Source of the DNA: Stictocephala bisonia
Lineage: Eukaryota; Arthropoda; Insecta; Hemiptera; Membracidae
DNA: 64,000 nt
Assembly (NCBI GenBank): GCA_035578905.1
Contig: JAQJVL010000253.1
Location: 553,481 to 617,480 of the forward strand
Direction of reading: 5' to 3'
The first letter of the stretch is position 1, and each line of letters begins with the position of its first letter. Below the pieces are notes generated by a model that saw nothing but the letters and a program-made list of their open reading frames with translations, searched no databases and had not been told where the DNA came from. Below, in pieces: positions 23,146 through 34,299 of the stretch. The position numbers and the translations under genes are program-made.

Positions 23146-23999
23146 CTGTGGTTACGGGAAAAAAATAGTCTGCACTCTAGTGCTAAATAAATAATAATAA
23201 ATAAAGTGTATATTATATAAGACGCATTGATGTGTTTAACTCATTGGCTCAACTATATATTTGTGTCCTTTGATGGTTGTTTTAAAAGTAGTTAAATGTT
23301 TTCAGAAATCATAAATCACACCGACGATGTGTTGTGTGTTTGGATGTGCATATATGTTGGAAGATCAAGTAATCGAGTAACAAAATATAACCAAACATTT
23401 GACAAAGCGTTTGACATTTTTCATACAAAATTGTTGATTGTACGTAAAAATTCTCTATTACAAAAGCGAACACAGTTTTTTAAAGTATGAAAACATTAAC
23501 ACTATCCCGGATACAAGTGTATCTACTAGCTTATTGTTTCCGTATATAAAACATAGGTATTTAGTAACATATTACTAAATGAAGCCGTTCAATGGAGGAA
23601 GGTGTTAAGCAATGCCTTGTTTAATGTATTGCCTCAGAAACCCCTTAGCCCCTTAGCCAACAATGAACACTGTATAATGAATGTATCTGTATACTGTTCA
23701 AACAATAAGGACGATGCTCTGAATGGGTAAGCTGTCTTCCGATACCGTTGAGCCTCTTGATTTATCTATTGTTGTGTGGTAGCCCCACATATGTATCCGT
23801 TACTGGAATACACAAGCCTACTTGGAAACATATTCATTAAGAACCATGGTTCTATAAGTGTTTGTAAGAGGTTAAAAATTAATATTAAATAAATAATAAC
23901 AAGTAAATAATGCTCATGAGTCACGTTTAGAGTATTTTAGATAAACTATTGAAAATAAATATAAAACATTTCGACATAAATTTCTTTGATCCATCCTAA
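23146..23999. other. AT-rich stretch, nothing recognised
   Basis: The frame 23296-23490 has no family motif. A short direct repeat, CCCCTTAGCCCCTTAGCC, lies near 23641. No supported gene. Confidence 0.5.
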
Positions 24000-24405
24000 G
24001 ATTGTGGATGCAATCTTAAATTATGTACACTAACCTTGATGGCCTCTCCTTAAGGCAACACTCTAAATACACTATCCTTAAGGCTGTATCCACATAGTTT
24101 ATACACGAACACTGATGGTATAACATTACTATATGTCCACGATTCTTAAGAATGACTCCACATTATTTATACACCAAGTTTTACGGTCTCTTCACACTAA
24201 ATAAAATAGTTCACATTATTTTAACATAAACCTTGATGGTATAACCACACTCTATGTGCACGATCCATAGGAATGAATTCATTTTATTTCTACACGAAAA
24301 TTGATGGCCTAACCACATTTTATGTGCACGATCCTTAATGAATCAAAATTATTTTCAAACAAACTTTGATGCTCTCTCCAAACTCTGTGTGAACGATCCA
24401 ACAAG
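24000..24405. repeat. degenerate tandem repeat, about 75-bp period
   Basis: Five or so diverged units share CACGATCCTTAAGGAAT, an A/T-rich ATTTATACACGAA segment, and TTGATGGTATAACCACACTC then TATGTG. Spacing is irregular, so the array is old. Confidence 0.75.
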
Positions 24406-25956
24406 CTAGAAGGTTTTAAACTGAAAAATTACAAGGCATATGAAAAATCCAGTCATACCATAGGTTTTTTCGTTTCATTGTACGTTATGAGATATGAATT
24501 TCTAATTTTACCATAAGTTTTCATAATTTGTATCCTAATTGGAACAAAAAAATATATCGAAATTCCAGTATTTTTCACTGTGCATCATCTTAACACTTTT
24601 ATTACTAAAAATAATTCAATTTTCCCAATTTATATTTTAATGCGTGGTTCAGAGAACTATTTTCCATAAGTTTTAGACATTTCAGAATTTTAACTTTAGA
24701 TGAAAAAAGTTCTTATACATTTCTGAAGCAACCTTATCTTGGCCTCTAGAGGTCGTACATTTAATTACTTGGTCTTGTTGTAATTCTTAGGAAAGGTATA
24801 TATTACTTTTATATGAATAAGTAAATGCAGTAATTTTAAATCGATTTAAGTCAAAACACGAATGGAAGAGTGTTAGCTATTTACTGCATAAATAAATAAA
24901 ATAATTAATTATTATATGTAATAAGTATTTATAAATTTATATTATTAGAATCACTTTATTACTATATATATATATATACTAAAAAAATTCAAATAACACT
25001 GAAATAGGTAAATGAACAGCCGAGAATTATGGGTATTATATATTTAAAAAACAGCTCAGAGAAATCTAAGAGGGCTTTACAAGACCCGGCTGTGCTATAC
25101 TACTTAGGTATTACTAATGATAACGGTCAACAAACAGTATTCTACATAGGTAATCTTTTGAAGTAGTTTCTGATCTAAAATGTTAAGTTAAATTGTTTCT
25201 AAACTGTAAGCCTTGGATTTAAGGTTTTATTTTTGATTCTTTTTGTTAAATTAACGCCTATTTTTATAAATTTGGGACAATCCACACTATGGCATACTTA
25301 TCCAAGAAATATATTCAATGTCCACTTCCCCGTTTAATGTTGTCAGGACGTTGTTTGATAACAAGGCTATACAACTACTCATCCATAACCTTGCTGAATA
25401 AACTCACTCTATATTGAAGTTATTCTTTTGGGACTTACAATTAAGTAAAGAAAGAAATATATTAAAAGATTATCATCCATAAATTTATATTTACATCAAT
25501 TATTTATATTTATTATGGTTAGAATTTAGATTACGAATCTAGTACATCAGAATATATATTTAAGTTTGAAAATAATTATATAAATTATTTTCTTTAGGTA
25601 ACGAAAATCACAAAAAAGATACATAACATCATTTAACTTATATTGTGTGTATATTTTAACGTTTTCGTATAAATAACCCTAAAATAACATTTCAGACCTG
25701 TTGGAATTGCTGTTGTTTTATTTATAGACTATATAGTAGCTAATAGTAATATGTCTTTCAACTACACATAAAGGAAGAATAATGTTGATCAATCTGTCAT
25801 TATGTGAGTATGAATTACAAGTTTGCATCTGCAACATAATTGTAAACTGATGACAAACCTCGACTAACAATGAAATAAATTCAAATTTGAAATAAACAAT
25901 GTTCGTGGACAGAGTGAACTAAATGCTAAGAGAGTTGATGATGAGCGATTTAGTGA
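24406..25956. other. AT-rich stretch, nothing recognised
   Basis: A TA run is at 24963-24979. CTAAGAGGGCTTTACAAG near 25066 partly resembles the 17-bp terminal repeat of the element that begins at 25957. No supported gene. Confidence 0.5.
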
Positions 25957-28851
25957 TTTAAGAGGGCTCTAAAGGGAAAGAAAATATAGAAGTCATGCGA
26001 CACTGGCGATAGAAGTTGGAACTACGTCCAGTTTAATCCGCCGGACGAAGTGCAATATAGTCCCAAGAATCATTTCTTGTATAGTAGGTTTTCGTAGTAT
26101 TTTCAACCGGAAACCCCAATTACCCCTTCCTCCCGTCTGCCGTCTCCAAGTTGGCTACGCCCGACCTTCTCTGTCTGAATGTATGTTGAGCCGAAAGGCC
26201 AATTCTTTTCAACAATTCTCAATTTTCCAGTCAGTACCGGTTTTGCTGCTGTATTTTATTTCTTTACATTTTTTTATGTCATTTTGTTTTTATAAAAAAT
26301 AGTAATATTTGTTTAGAAAATTAGACTTTTTACAGCGAAATCAATTTATTCACTGATCAAATAGGGGGGTCTACTAAAATAAACTAACTATCATAGTTTT
26401 ATGGCAGTTACAACATAACACACTAATTTCCAAACATTAAAAAATAATTGAAATGTGGCCACTTTTTTATTTGCTTCTGAAGTATGCTGAATGAATTACT
26501 ACAATACAGAAAATGACACTACGGGGACAATTTGGTTTCAAAAAGCGAACATTTAGTAATGTAACTTTGTGAATATTGAAATATATGAGAATTATTGTCT
26601 ACTTACAACGCCAGACATAGAACTGTAGTTAGTCCTGTATGACCGCTTGGCCCAGCTGGCATCCGCAACGACAGTCAACAGAGGCACGCCGTCTTTATCA
26701 ACATCGCCCCTTTCTCTCGCTAGCCGAATCTCCTCATCTGCAGCCTCCTGCATCTCTTTCAACGCTGCCTGCTGCCATCCTTCAGAAACGACTCTATGGT
26801 ACCGGTCGTATGTTGGATTACTCATACAGCTGATATCCATGGCTCCTAGAAGTTCTTGAAGACCCGTAAATCCACTGCCGATACTCATAATTCCCGCCAC
26901 TGCACCAGTGTTTACGTCCATTTTGTCATTACAGTTTTTCGCTTCGCTCCAAACTATTTCCACACTACCACACATATTACATCTAAATTTAAACCCGGAC
27001 CTAAGACCATGATGAATTTCTGTAATAAAAACCATGTTAGCAAAATTACAATCAAAAGGCCCATGTTGGGAAACCCTTTGTATTTCTTTAAAAAAAAAAT
27101 TAATGTCAACAATTCGTCGTCCATGTAAATTGTTACTCGTCACATCATACGAAGTACTTGGTTTATTGCTAGGAGTACTGTGACAAATGTTGTTCTCACC
27201 AAGAACCTCACCAACTATCTTCTCCTCTATATCACTAAGTGGTTCACTAACAAATGTTTCAGTATTTGAAACAGCAGTCTGGGAATTGAATTTCTTACAT
27301 TTTTCAGCGTTGTATTCCTGGACGTTCCGTAATATTCTCCATTCAGTCAGAAAGTCACCTCCCCTATTCTTTTTTTTTAGCTCTAACACGCTTATTTTGA
27401 GTTTTTACCGCACGCCCCATGACGAAGCAACAGCTTAAATTATTTATAACATTACTAAGACCAAATCACACTCTATATTCAATTCCACTTCACTAAAATA
27501 TACAATATATAATACAAATTATTTACAAAAATTCACTAATTAGTCCACAATGTGGCCACAAAAGAATCCACGATTTGAATGAATGAATATCAGAATATCA
27601 CTACATAACTATACAGAGCTATTATGTAGTTTTATTATTATAAAATTTAAAACATCTTCAACCTATGACAGTGACTGTCGGACGGACAACAAGCGAAAGT
27701 AACAAATGAACATCCGCGATGCAGTGGGAACCTCTCTGCACTCAGCGAAGGGGAAGGAAGTCAGTCTTACCGTATGTAATTCCCACACACTACTCCCCAT
27801 GACCTCATAGATAAAAAAAGAAATGCCGTCCCGCTACTGCCGTCTTATTTGTCTATCCTTGCTGTCGTTTAGAAAATATGTTCCTTTTGAAGTTGCATTT
27901 TTGGATTCATATAAATATTAACAAATGACGTAGTATTTTTTATTATACCACACAGTTAAAATAATTACGACTTAACATTTATGTTACTATATTTAGATTA
28001 ACCTTAAACAAAATAAATATGAATGCATTTTATTGCTTTTAACAAGCATGAATTATTGACATAAGGTTGAATGTAGTTATTTGTAAAGTAGCTTCTGTTT
28101 TATTTTATAAAGAAGTTGTATTATTATTGCGTACATGATTATTAAAGTATCTGGCACGCTACAGTACATATTGTGCCCTGTCATCACGAATAAACGCCGT
28201 ATGTTAGGCTATAAATTGTTGTTAGATTGTTGTACTACCATTATATGGAAATGCACGTTCTAGTATTACTTATAAACGAAATTAGCTTGAGTAAAAAAAA
28301 GGGAAATCACTTAACTGAAAATTAATCAGCAGTTCTGTAAAATGAAACTCATATAAATAAATCGAATGCATCAATTGAAGTTAAGTTGAAAGAAGAAAGA
28401 TTTGTATGAATGAAGTAGTAAAATTCATCCGCGACCAAGCAGTTCGGGTTTTCGCCACTTGGATCTCATGAATCACCGCACTTTTGGGCAATAAATTGCC
28501 ATGCAGGCTTTTGCGCGGTCCTATATTGTGGCTCAACCCTTGAAGATATCGATCTAAAATCAAAACTAAATTGAAACAAGATACATTTCTGACTAAAAAC
28601 GCTTTTTAAAATTTCGATAACTGCTCTAGTTTTATTTTGGCACTAGTTTAAATATTGGGTAACTTCAATAACCTATAAAATCGAAATGAAGTAAAATTCG
28701 AAAATTCTAAAAAGCGATTTGAGTCAAAAATGTCTTTATCTTTAAATAGATGTTTCATTTATAATTTTACGACGGTAAATAAGGGCAGTATCTTGGACCG
28801 CGCAAAGCAGTTTTTACGCTTCTCAGCGCGGGGGTTTAGAGCCCTCTTAAA
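25957..28851 (-). mobile_element. candidate 2.9-kb DNA transposon with a Mutator-like transposase exon
   Basis: Perfect 17-bp inverted repeats TTTAAGAGGGCTCTAAA lie at 25957-25973 and (reverse complement) 28835-28851, enclosing the transposase exon at 26607-27420. Subterminal sequence on the right holds two inverted, related segments (GCGCGGTCC at about 28514 and its reverse complement GGACCGCGC at about 28795). I found no convincing target duplication at the ends. The interior lacks the catalytic C-terminal exon, so this is a defective copy, or the repeats belong to another element. Confidence 0.55.
26607..27420 (-). pseudogene. Mutator-like transposase, N-terminal exon with frameshift and missing 3' exon
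   Basis: The open frame (27389-26592) reads on the minus strand. It contains DINFFFKEIQ, then FANMVFITEIHHGLRSGFKF, then a Cys pair in RCNMCGS, then MSIGSGFTGLQELLGAMDI, and ends at VVADASWAKRSYRTNYSSMS then GVV. This is the order seen in arthropod proteins with the Mutator-like transposase domain; the Asp in ADASW likely matches the first catalytic Asp. Directly after GV lies a consensus donor, GTAAGT (26606-26601), so the true exon ends near 26607. No second exon with the other acidic residues is visible down to 25957. The natural start is probably ATG at 27420 (MGRAVKTQNKRVRA), one frame away; the shift falls in a nine-A run at about 27371-27379. That is either a mutation or a sequencing slip. 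Confidence 0.8.
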
Positions 28852-30008
28852 GCAAATAGTTGTCGAAAACATATTTCTAACACCAACTTAAGAAATTTCC
28901 CAGCGCAAACACAGAGATCTGTACTTTTTCATCCGTTATTACTTTTGAGATGATAAAATTTTTGAGTAAAAAAAAAAAAAAAAAAAAACGTGGTAACAAA
29001 CCTATCGTTGTTAACAGGTGTTTGACGTCGATTGAACCATTTGTACGATAGGTCTGTTAGAACGTACGTCCTTGTTAAACGTATTTACACAGTTATAGTA
29101 TCGATGAAGTGTTGATAAGAACTATTTAACATGTGTATTATTGTTACTAAGGCAAATAATACACATTATCGCCGGCTTCAAGGAGAAGATTTAATTAAAT
29201 ATTGAGATTGAACCAACATTTACAATAATGTCATTGTATAAGTTAATATTATGGCTGTGAGATGTCCTCGCCGCGAAATGAAATAAAAATCCAAATAAAT
29301 TTAGAACTTTAAACCTTTTTAATTTTGAATACGAAGCATTTTCAGAATGTTTATTTTAAATCTATTCTCCTTAAGCATTCGTGACAGTTTGAAATAGATT
29401 GGTAATAGTTTTTCACTTATTTCCTGAGAAACTGTCAAATAATAAATGTATCAATAATAATTATGGACAGTAAGTATATGACAAAAACTATTTACTACGA
29501 TAAAATTGTGAAAACCTTAAACAATAAAAATAAAAAATATTATCTTATTACAATTATCTACAATGCTTTCACCAATTTCGTGTTCTTTGACCTATACAGT
29601 CAATAGTAATATTAGAATTCCAAAGACACGTGGAGCAAATAAATACATTTCAGATAATATGTAAGGTAAAATGAACTTATTGCCAAGGGTGTATTGGAAA
29701 CAAATTGGAAATGCCATATTACTTTCTAAGAATCATTATTAATCTATTTGAGTTGTATTCCAAGAATAATCTGTATTCAGGGAATAGTACATAAAATACT
29801 TCCTTTGCGGATATAATTGCTGAGATAGATGTTTGCATGTTGTTGAGTGCCTCTACATCACACAAAGTCCGATTAAACTCGTTTAAGTTCGTAATCAGGT
29901 AACTCATTATAACGGTAAATAAACATTGTATTTTTAACAATGCTGTGAAGACACAAAGAGTTAAACACAGCTCCTATTCCAGTTTATAGTACATATATAT
30001 ATATATTT
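28852..30008. other. AT-rich stretch, nothing recognised
   Basis: No supported gene. It holds an A-run at 28970-28988 and a TA run at 29993-30006. The frame 29719-29940 shows no family motif. Confidence 0.5.
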
Positions 30009-30049
30009 AAAAAAACGTTCTTTTATGTTTTGTAAAAGAACGTTTTTTT
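30009..30049. repeat. perfect 17-bp stem hairpin (first of an abutting pair)
   Basis: AAAAAAACGTTCTTTTA (30009-30025), 7-base loop TGTTTTG, then the exact reverse complement (30033-30049), ending in seven T. It abuts the next hairpin with no gap. Confidence 0.93.
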
Positions 30050-30083
30050 GTCTCCTGTATTTTATTAAAAAAATACAGGAGAC
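30050..30083. repeat. perfect 14-bp stem hairpin (second of an abutting pair)
   Basis: GTCTCCTGTATTTT (30050-30063), 6-base loop ATTAAA, then the exact reverse complement (30070-30083). It begins at the base after the first hairpin ends. Confidence 0.93.
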
Positions 30084-30352
30084 ATCACTGAATAAAATCA
30101 TCTAATAAATTTAATGGATTACAATAATGCATTTAATGAATGTAATTTGAAAACTATTATGTAAACGTATGTTTTGAAAGTAAAAGCTACAATCTACTTG
30201 GTCAATCAATACTTTAATGATTGTTGCCGTACAAATTCACTACATCACAAACTGTTACAAGTAAATAAAATTGAAATTTATATTGTTATATTTTAATTAA
30301 AATAATTTCACAATAAGTAAGTCATTGTTAGGATAGATTTATGTACAATTTT

Positions 30353-30706
30353 GCATATTTTCCGTTAGTTCACTATCACTACTTTTTTGTTTCCATTAAT
30401 TCACTACCAGTTGATAAATATTCAATTGCTCTAAAAACTGCTTCCAAATCATTTTTATGTCCACTGTGCGTGGTATTCCTCATCCGCTAGGAATATGATA
30501 ATCGCTGGCCTTATCTTATTGCTTTCCAAGAACTTACACACGGAGAGCGCATTCGGCGGTAAGTAAATAATTGGATTTAGCAGTTTGTGATCAACTTTAG
30601 TAGTCATCTAGCCTAACCTGACCTAACCTAACCGTAATTGCGATAAAAGAGTTGTGGAAATGAAGTAACGGAAAAAGTAGTGGTAGTGAGTTGACGAAAA
30701 AGGTTC
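30353..30706 (-). mobile_element. MITE copy D (older, opposite orientation to copy A)
   Basis: The interior matches the other copies: TCATCCGCTAGGAATATGAT, CCTTATCTTATTGCTTTCCA and AGAACTTACACACGGAG. Ends read GCATATTTTCCGTTAGTTCA and GAGTTGACGAAAAAGGTTC. The terminal motif occurs twice in direct orientation at each end. Near the right end lies CCTAACCTGACCTAACCTAA, a run resembling the insect telomere repeat. The flanking 8-mers (ACAATTTT and AACATTCT) match at only five positions, so the target duplication has decayed or the ends are slightly off. Confidence 0.8.
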
Positions 30707-30724
30707 AACATTCTAATTTCAATT

Positions 30725-30726
<2 letters not shown>

Positions 30727-30788
<62 letters not shown>

Positions 30789-30796
30789 ATATATAC
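30727..30796. repeat. (TA)n microsatellite
   Basis: About 70 bp of almost pure TA with one TAT interruption near 30778. The 66-codon Tyr/Ile frame over it is an artefact. Confidence 0.98.
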
Positions 30797-30905
30797 GTAT
30801 TATATAATAAGATTGCAATCATAAACAAATCTTACTTTCTAAACGAACTAGAATGTTAATCTAATAAAAACTGAGAAAATCTCAGAAGCTACTCGGTAAA
30901 GAATT

Positions 30906-31365
30906 TTGGTTCCAGAGATAACTTTCTTGGCTCTTAGAAGAGCGCTGATATGCATTGGTTCCAGAGATAACTTTCTTGTCTGTTAAAAGAGCGCTGTATA
31001 TGCGTTGGTTCCAGAGATAACTTTCTTGTCTATTAAAAGAGCGCTGTACATGCGTTGGTTCCCGAGATAACTTTCTTGGCTGTTAAAAGAGCGCTGTATA
31101 TGCGTTGGTTCCAGAGATAACTTTCTTGTCTGTTAAAAGAGCGCAGTATATGCGTTGGATACAGAGATAACTTTCTTGGCTGTTAAAAGAGCGTTGTATA
31201 TGCGTTGGATCCAGAGATAACTTTCTTGTCTGTTAAAAGAGCACAGTATATGCGTTGGATCCAGAGATAACTTTCTTGTGTGTTAAAAGAGCGCAGTATA
31301 TGCGTTGGATCCAGAGATAAATTTCTTGGCTGTTAAAAGAGCGTTGTATATGCGTTGGATCCAGA
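30906..31365. repeat. 50-bp satellite, about 9 copies
   Basis: TGGTTCCAGAGATAACTTTC recurs at 30907, 30956, then every 50 bp to 31306, with a last partial unit at 31356. Units share TGTTAAAAGAGCGCTGTATA then TGCGT. From 31156 onwards TGGTTCC becomes TGGATCC or TGGATAC, so the array has two subtypes in order. Confidence 0.97.
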
Positions 31366-31784
31366 TTTTAAAGTCACATTCCGTTAATTTTGAGGACGGC
31401 TAACTGTTAATTAAGGAAGAATTTTAATATATTAGCAGTAGGTCTCCAAGTGAAAATCCTCTGTTCGATAGAATAGTGCAACTAAAGGAATGGAACGGAG
31501 CTTCGGGACAAGATCTGGATTTGAGGATCGGGAAGAACTTACTATGCTCTCTTTCATAATAGCAAAATAAAAACTTGAAATAACTTTTGAATCAATATGT
31601 CATAAGTAGAGTAAAGTTAATAGCAATCAATTTACGAACACTTTACTTATATATTAAAATATTTTTGAAGTGTAACTAGTTTGATTTGAATTTGATACCA
31701 AAACATATGTAGATTCAGCTGAGGTTATGACTACTTACTCGTAATATAATCCAAAATCATTAACCAAATATTAAACTGGGGGTT

Positions 31785-31945
31785 TGTTTCATTCACTTTC
31801 TGGATGTTGACCAGACAAACACTAAAGCCCTTTCTGGGTTATCACATGCTGTTGAGGCTTTGCCAAACATTGGAGTAATGAGTGAACAAAGCTCTCTTAA
31901 CTCAACTGGCTGTTTACAGATGTGCGTGCTTTGATGTACAGCCGA
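31785..31945 (+). repeat. dispersed repeat family 'GTTTGTTTCATTCGC', copy 2
   Basis: GTTTGTTTCATTCACTTTCT then GGATGTTGACCAGACAAACA, followed by GAGGCTTTGCCAAACATTGG. The last segment aligns with GAGGCTTCGTCAAACAGTTC in the 45.24-kb copy, so the family is at least 130 bp long. Confidence 0.65.
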
Positions 31946-32439
31946 CTGAAAGTGTCTCATGAACAATTAAATAACAATTACTATAGATTTTTCATCCAGT
32001 ATTTTGGAGTTACCTTTTTTTAAAGTTAGAATTTGGTTTTGGATACGTATTGTTTTACACAACTACTTGTTTGAAAATATTTCCCTACTGATTTGGAAGA
32101 CGATCTCGACTATTGTCAATGTTAACAAATATTTTCGAAGAAGTATTTTTTCCACTCAAGAATGCAACAAAAGCAAATATGACTTAAACCAATCAGATTT
32201 ATATTGGAGTTATGATCAAATATAAATCCAATATACAAAAATATTTGATTGCAAGTAAAATAGATTTTAATTTAAAGTTTAGGTCAGGTGAAAGAGTTTT
32301 ATTCTGACGGCTGATATGCTGATATAATGTATAGCAACACACATTTATATAGGAAAATTGACCTCAAATTAATAAACTATGGCATTCTTCTACAGGAAAT
32401 TTGAGGGAAAAACAGATTTAACACTAATTAATATATTTA
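31946..32439. other. AT-rich stretch, nothing recognised
   Basis: The frame 32004-32225 is aromatic/Ile-rich and unsupported. No repeat seen. Confidence 0.5.
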
Positions 32440-32716
32440 GAAATAGTTTTAATACTTTATAAAGTGACCTTCGGCGAATTAAACTTACAAATGAATAAAT
32501 AAACACATATGTACTAACACAGCCATGGTCTTCCAGGTATGACCGCGTCACTGGGCTATGTGCATGTAACATTACCGACGTTTCGGCCACATTAAAGCCA
32601 GTCATCTTCAGGGCGAGGCGAAAACTGCTATTCACAGAACTCGACTGAGTCTTCGTCTCGCCCTCAACAGTTTGTTGATAATAGTGACGACCGTGGAAGC
32701 TATCCCTGAAGAACAT
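32440..32716 (-). pseudogene. mobile-element-derived fragment of uncertain class
   Basis: On the minus strand the sequence reads FHGRHYYQQTVEGETKTQSS, then LALKMTGFNVAETSVMLHAH, then SPVTRSYLEDHG. I recall very similar peptides (a MTGFNVAETS-type phrase around CCGAAACGTCGGTAATGTTA) from abundant repeats in insect genomes, where they mark translated interspersed elements rather than host genes. The frame is short, lacks domains and trails into AT-rich sequence. Which element class it belongs to is not clear from sequence alone. Confidence 0.45.
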
Positions 32717-32823
32717 ATACAGTATATACCAGTTTAATCTTTACCATTAATTATGTTTTGAAAATTGTTTGACCTTCTTTCCTTCATTTGGCGATGCTAC
32801 AAAACACAACATGTAGTATCAGT

Positions 32824-32857
32824 ACCCACTGTACATGTATGGATTGGCGGGTGGGTC
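32824..32857. repeat. single 36-bp minisatellite unit
   Basis: CCCACTGTACATGTATGGAT then TGGCGGGTGGGTC is one unit of the 36-bp family, G-rich strand on plus. A half unit, CACTGTACGT, follows at about 32880. Confidence 0.8.
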
Positions 32858-33399
32858 TTTACTCATATCTTTACTGTCCACTGTACGTCTTTACTCATGT
32901 CTTATGTCATTATTTCAGCAGAACATTATAGAAGAGTGTATAAACTTTTAAATGTTTAAAAAATGTCATTGTGAATCATAAAACGTGGGCTTACACAAAT
33001 GCTCAATGGAACATAATGCTTTTGGTAACATTTGGTAACACGTTACTATCAAAGTAAATTGGTTAATATTTGGCTTCATTAACGAATTCTATTTGTTAAA
33101 AATTATCAAAATGATAATAAACACCATAATTATTTTTGTGGGACAGTTTTGGAATATAAAATAAGTAAATAATGCTTTGAAATAATTTATTATAAGAATA
33201 GATTCTAAATAAGTTGTTCTATTAATAAATATACAAATTTAACAACTAAAATTTTTATAGAACTTATGCATATTGCATTTAAATTAATAAATAAAAAAAG
33301 CAAATAAAATAATACTGGCTGTGCTTATAGTGCGTCCATAGAGTTTATAATAAGCAAATATTCCAGGGTATAACTTATTAGATGTAATAAATTTTATTA

Positions 33400-33439
33400 A
33401 TATATATATATATATACACATATATATATACATATATAC

Positions 33440-33512
<73 letters not shown>

Positions 33513-33534
33513 TATTTATATGTATGTATATATA
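33400..33534. repeat. TA-rich microsatellite
   Basis: Long (TA)n with ACACA and ACATA interruptions on the left side. The Tyr/Ile open frame here is an artefact. Confidence 0.97.
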
Positions 33535-33602
33535 TTTTTAACAGATTTTGAAGTAATAATCCATAGTAACTCAATCAAAGCAAACATAATTGTATTTAAT
33601 CA

Positions 33603-34215
33603 GACAACCTAACTTAAAAACTACGACATTAAATCCTTTGAGAGGCTGTATTTTCTGAGTGGACCTTTCTTTTGATCTCAGAGTTGCACTCTTGTGATTT
33701 TCAAACAAAGACTTTTAAAATGAGGTGTAACACGAGGCAGGATTACATTTACAGTTTTTAAGAATTCCTTTGTGGGTCATCCCATAACTAAGAAAAAAAC
33801 AAGTAAAGTATGTCTAAATATTTGGTATAGGAACATGAATATAACAACACAGTTTCATTAGATATCTTTCAATAGTTATAAAATTAGTAAATATATTCCA
33901 GACTTTTGCCCAACCCTGGCATTAAACTCTTCCTGAGCGGCGGTATTTTCTTACCGGGTCGTCTTTTTGACATCGGTTTGCACTTTTGAGTTGTATAATC
34001 TACGACCTTTAAAGTAGGGTTTATCTTGAGGTAGGCTTACATTTAAAATTTGTAAGACTTCCTTCATGGTCCATCCCCTGGCTTTGCTGAAAACGAGTAA
34101 AATATGTCTAATTGTTTGTTATATAAGGGCATGTACATAACTACAAAGATTCATTACATTTCTTTCAATAATTTTAAAAATAATAAATATATTCTAGACT
34201 TTTGCCAAACCCCGT
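33603..34215. repeat. diverged tandem duplication, about 300 bp x 2
   Basis: Copy 1 (33603-33900) and copy 2 (33901-34215) align along their whole length. Shared landmarks are CATTAAA..CT near the start, a GGCTGTATTTTCT / GCGGTATTTTCT block, TTACATTTA, GTCTAAATAT / GTCTAATTGT, ATTTCTTTCAATA and a closing AGACTTTTGCC. Identity is roughly three-quarters. Confidence 0.85.
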
Positions 34216-34299
34216 ATATGCTATCAAGGCGCACGAGTGAAATTAATTACGTTTTAACATAAATTCAAAGAAAACTAAGGGACACCAATGAACGATTCG

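Noticed and set aside
22136..23194. Overlapping open frames over the second large 36-bp array
   Set aside because: Same reason as array 1; they also switch peptide pattern at the inversion point.
26639..27438. Plus-strand frames over 26.6-27.4 kb
   Set aside because: Antisense shadows of the Mutator-like transposase exon, with low-complexity products.
26450..27560. GTGGCCAC occurrences at about 26455 and 27552 as transposon ends
   Set aside because: The motif is self-complementary and the surrounding sequences do not align in inverted orientation.
30009..30083. Bacterial intrinsic terminators or integrated bacterial DNA
   Set aside because: The stems are AT-rich, no bacterial gene lies nearby, and base composition matches the surroundings.
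30628..30828. Tyr/Ile-rich open frame
   Set aside because: Translation of a TA microsatellite, as is the frame at 33284-33574.
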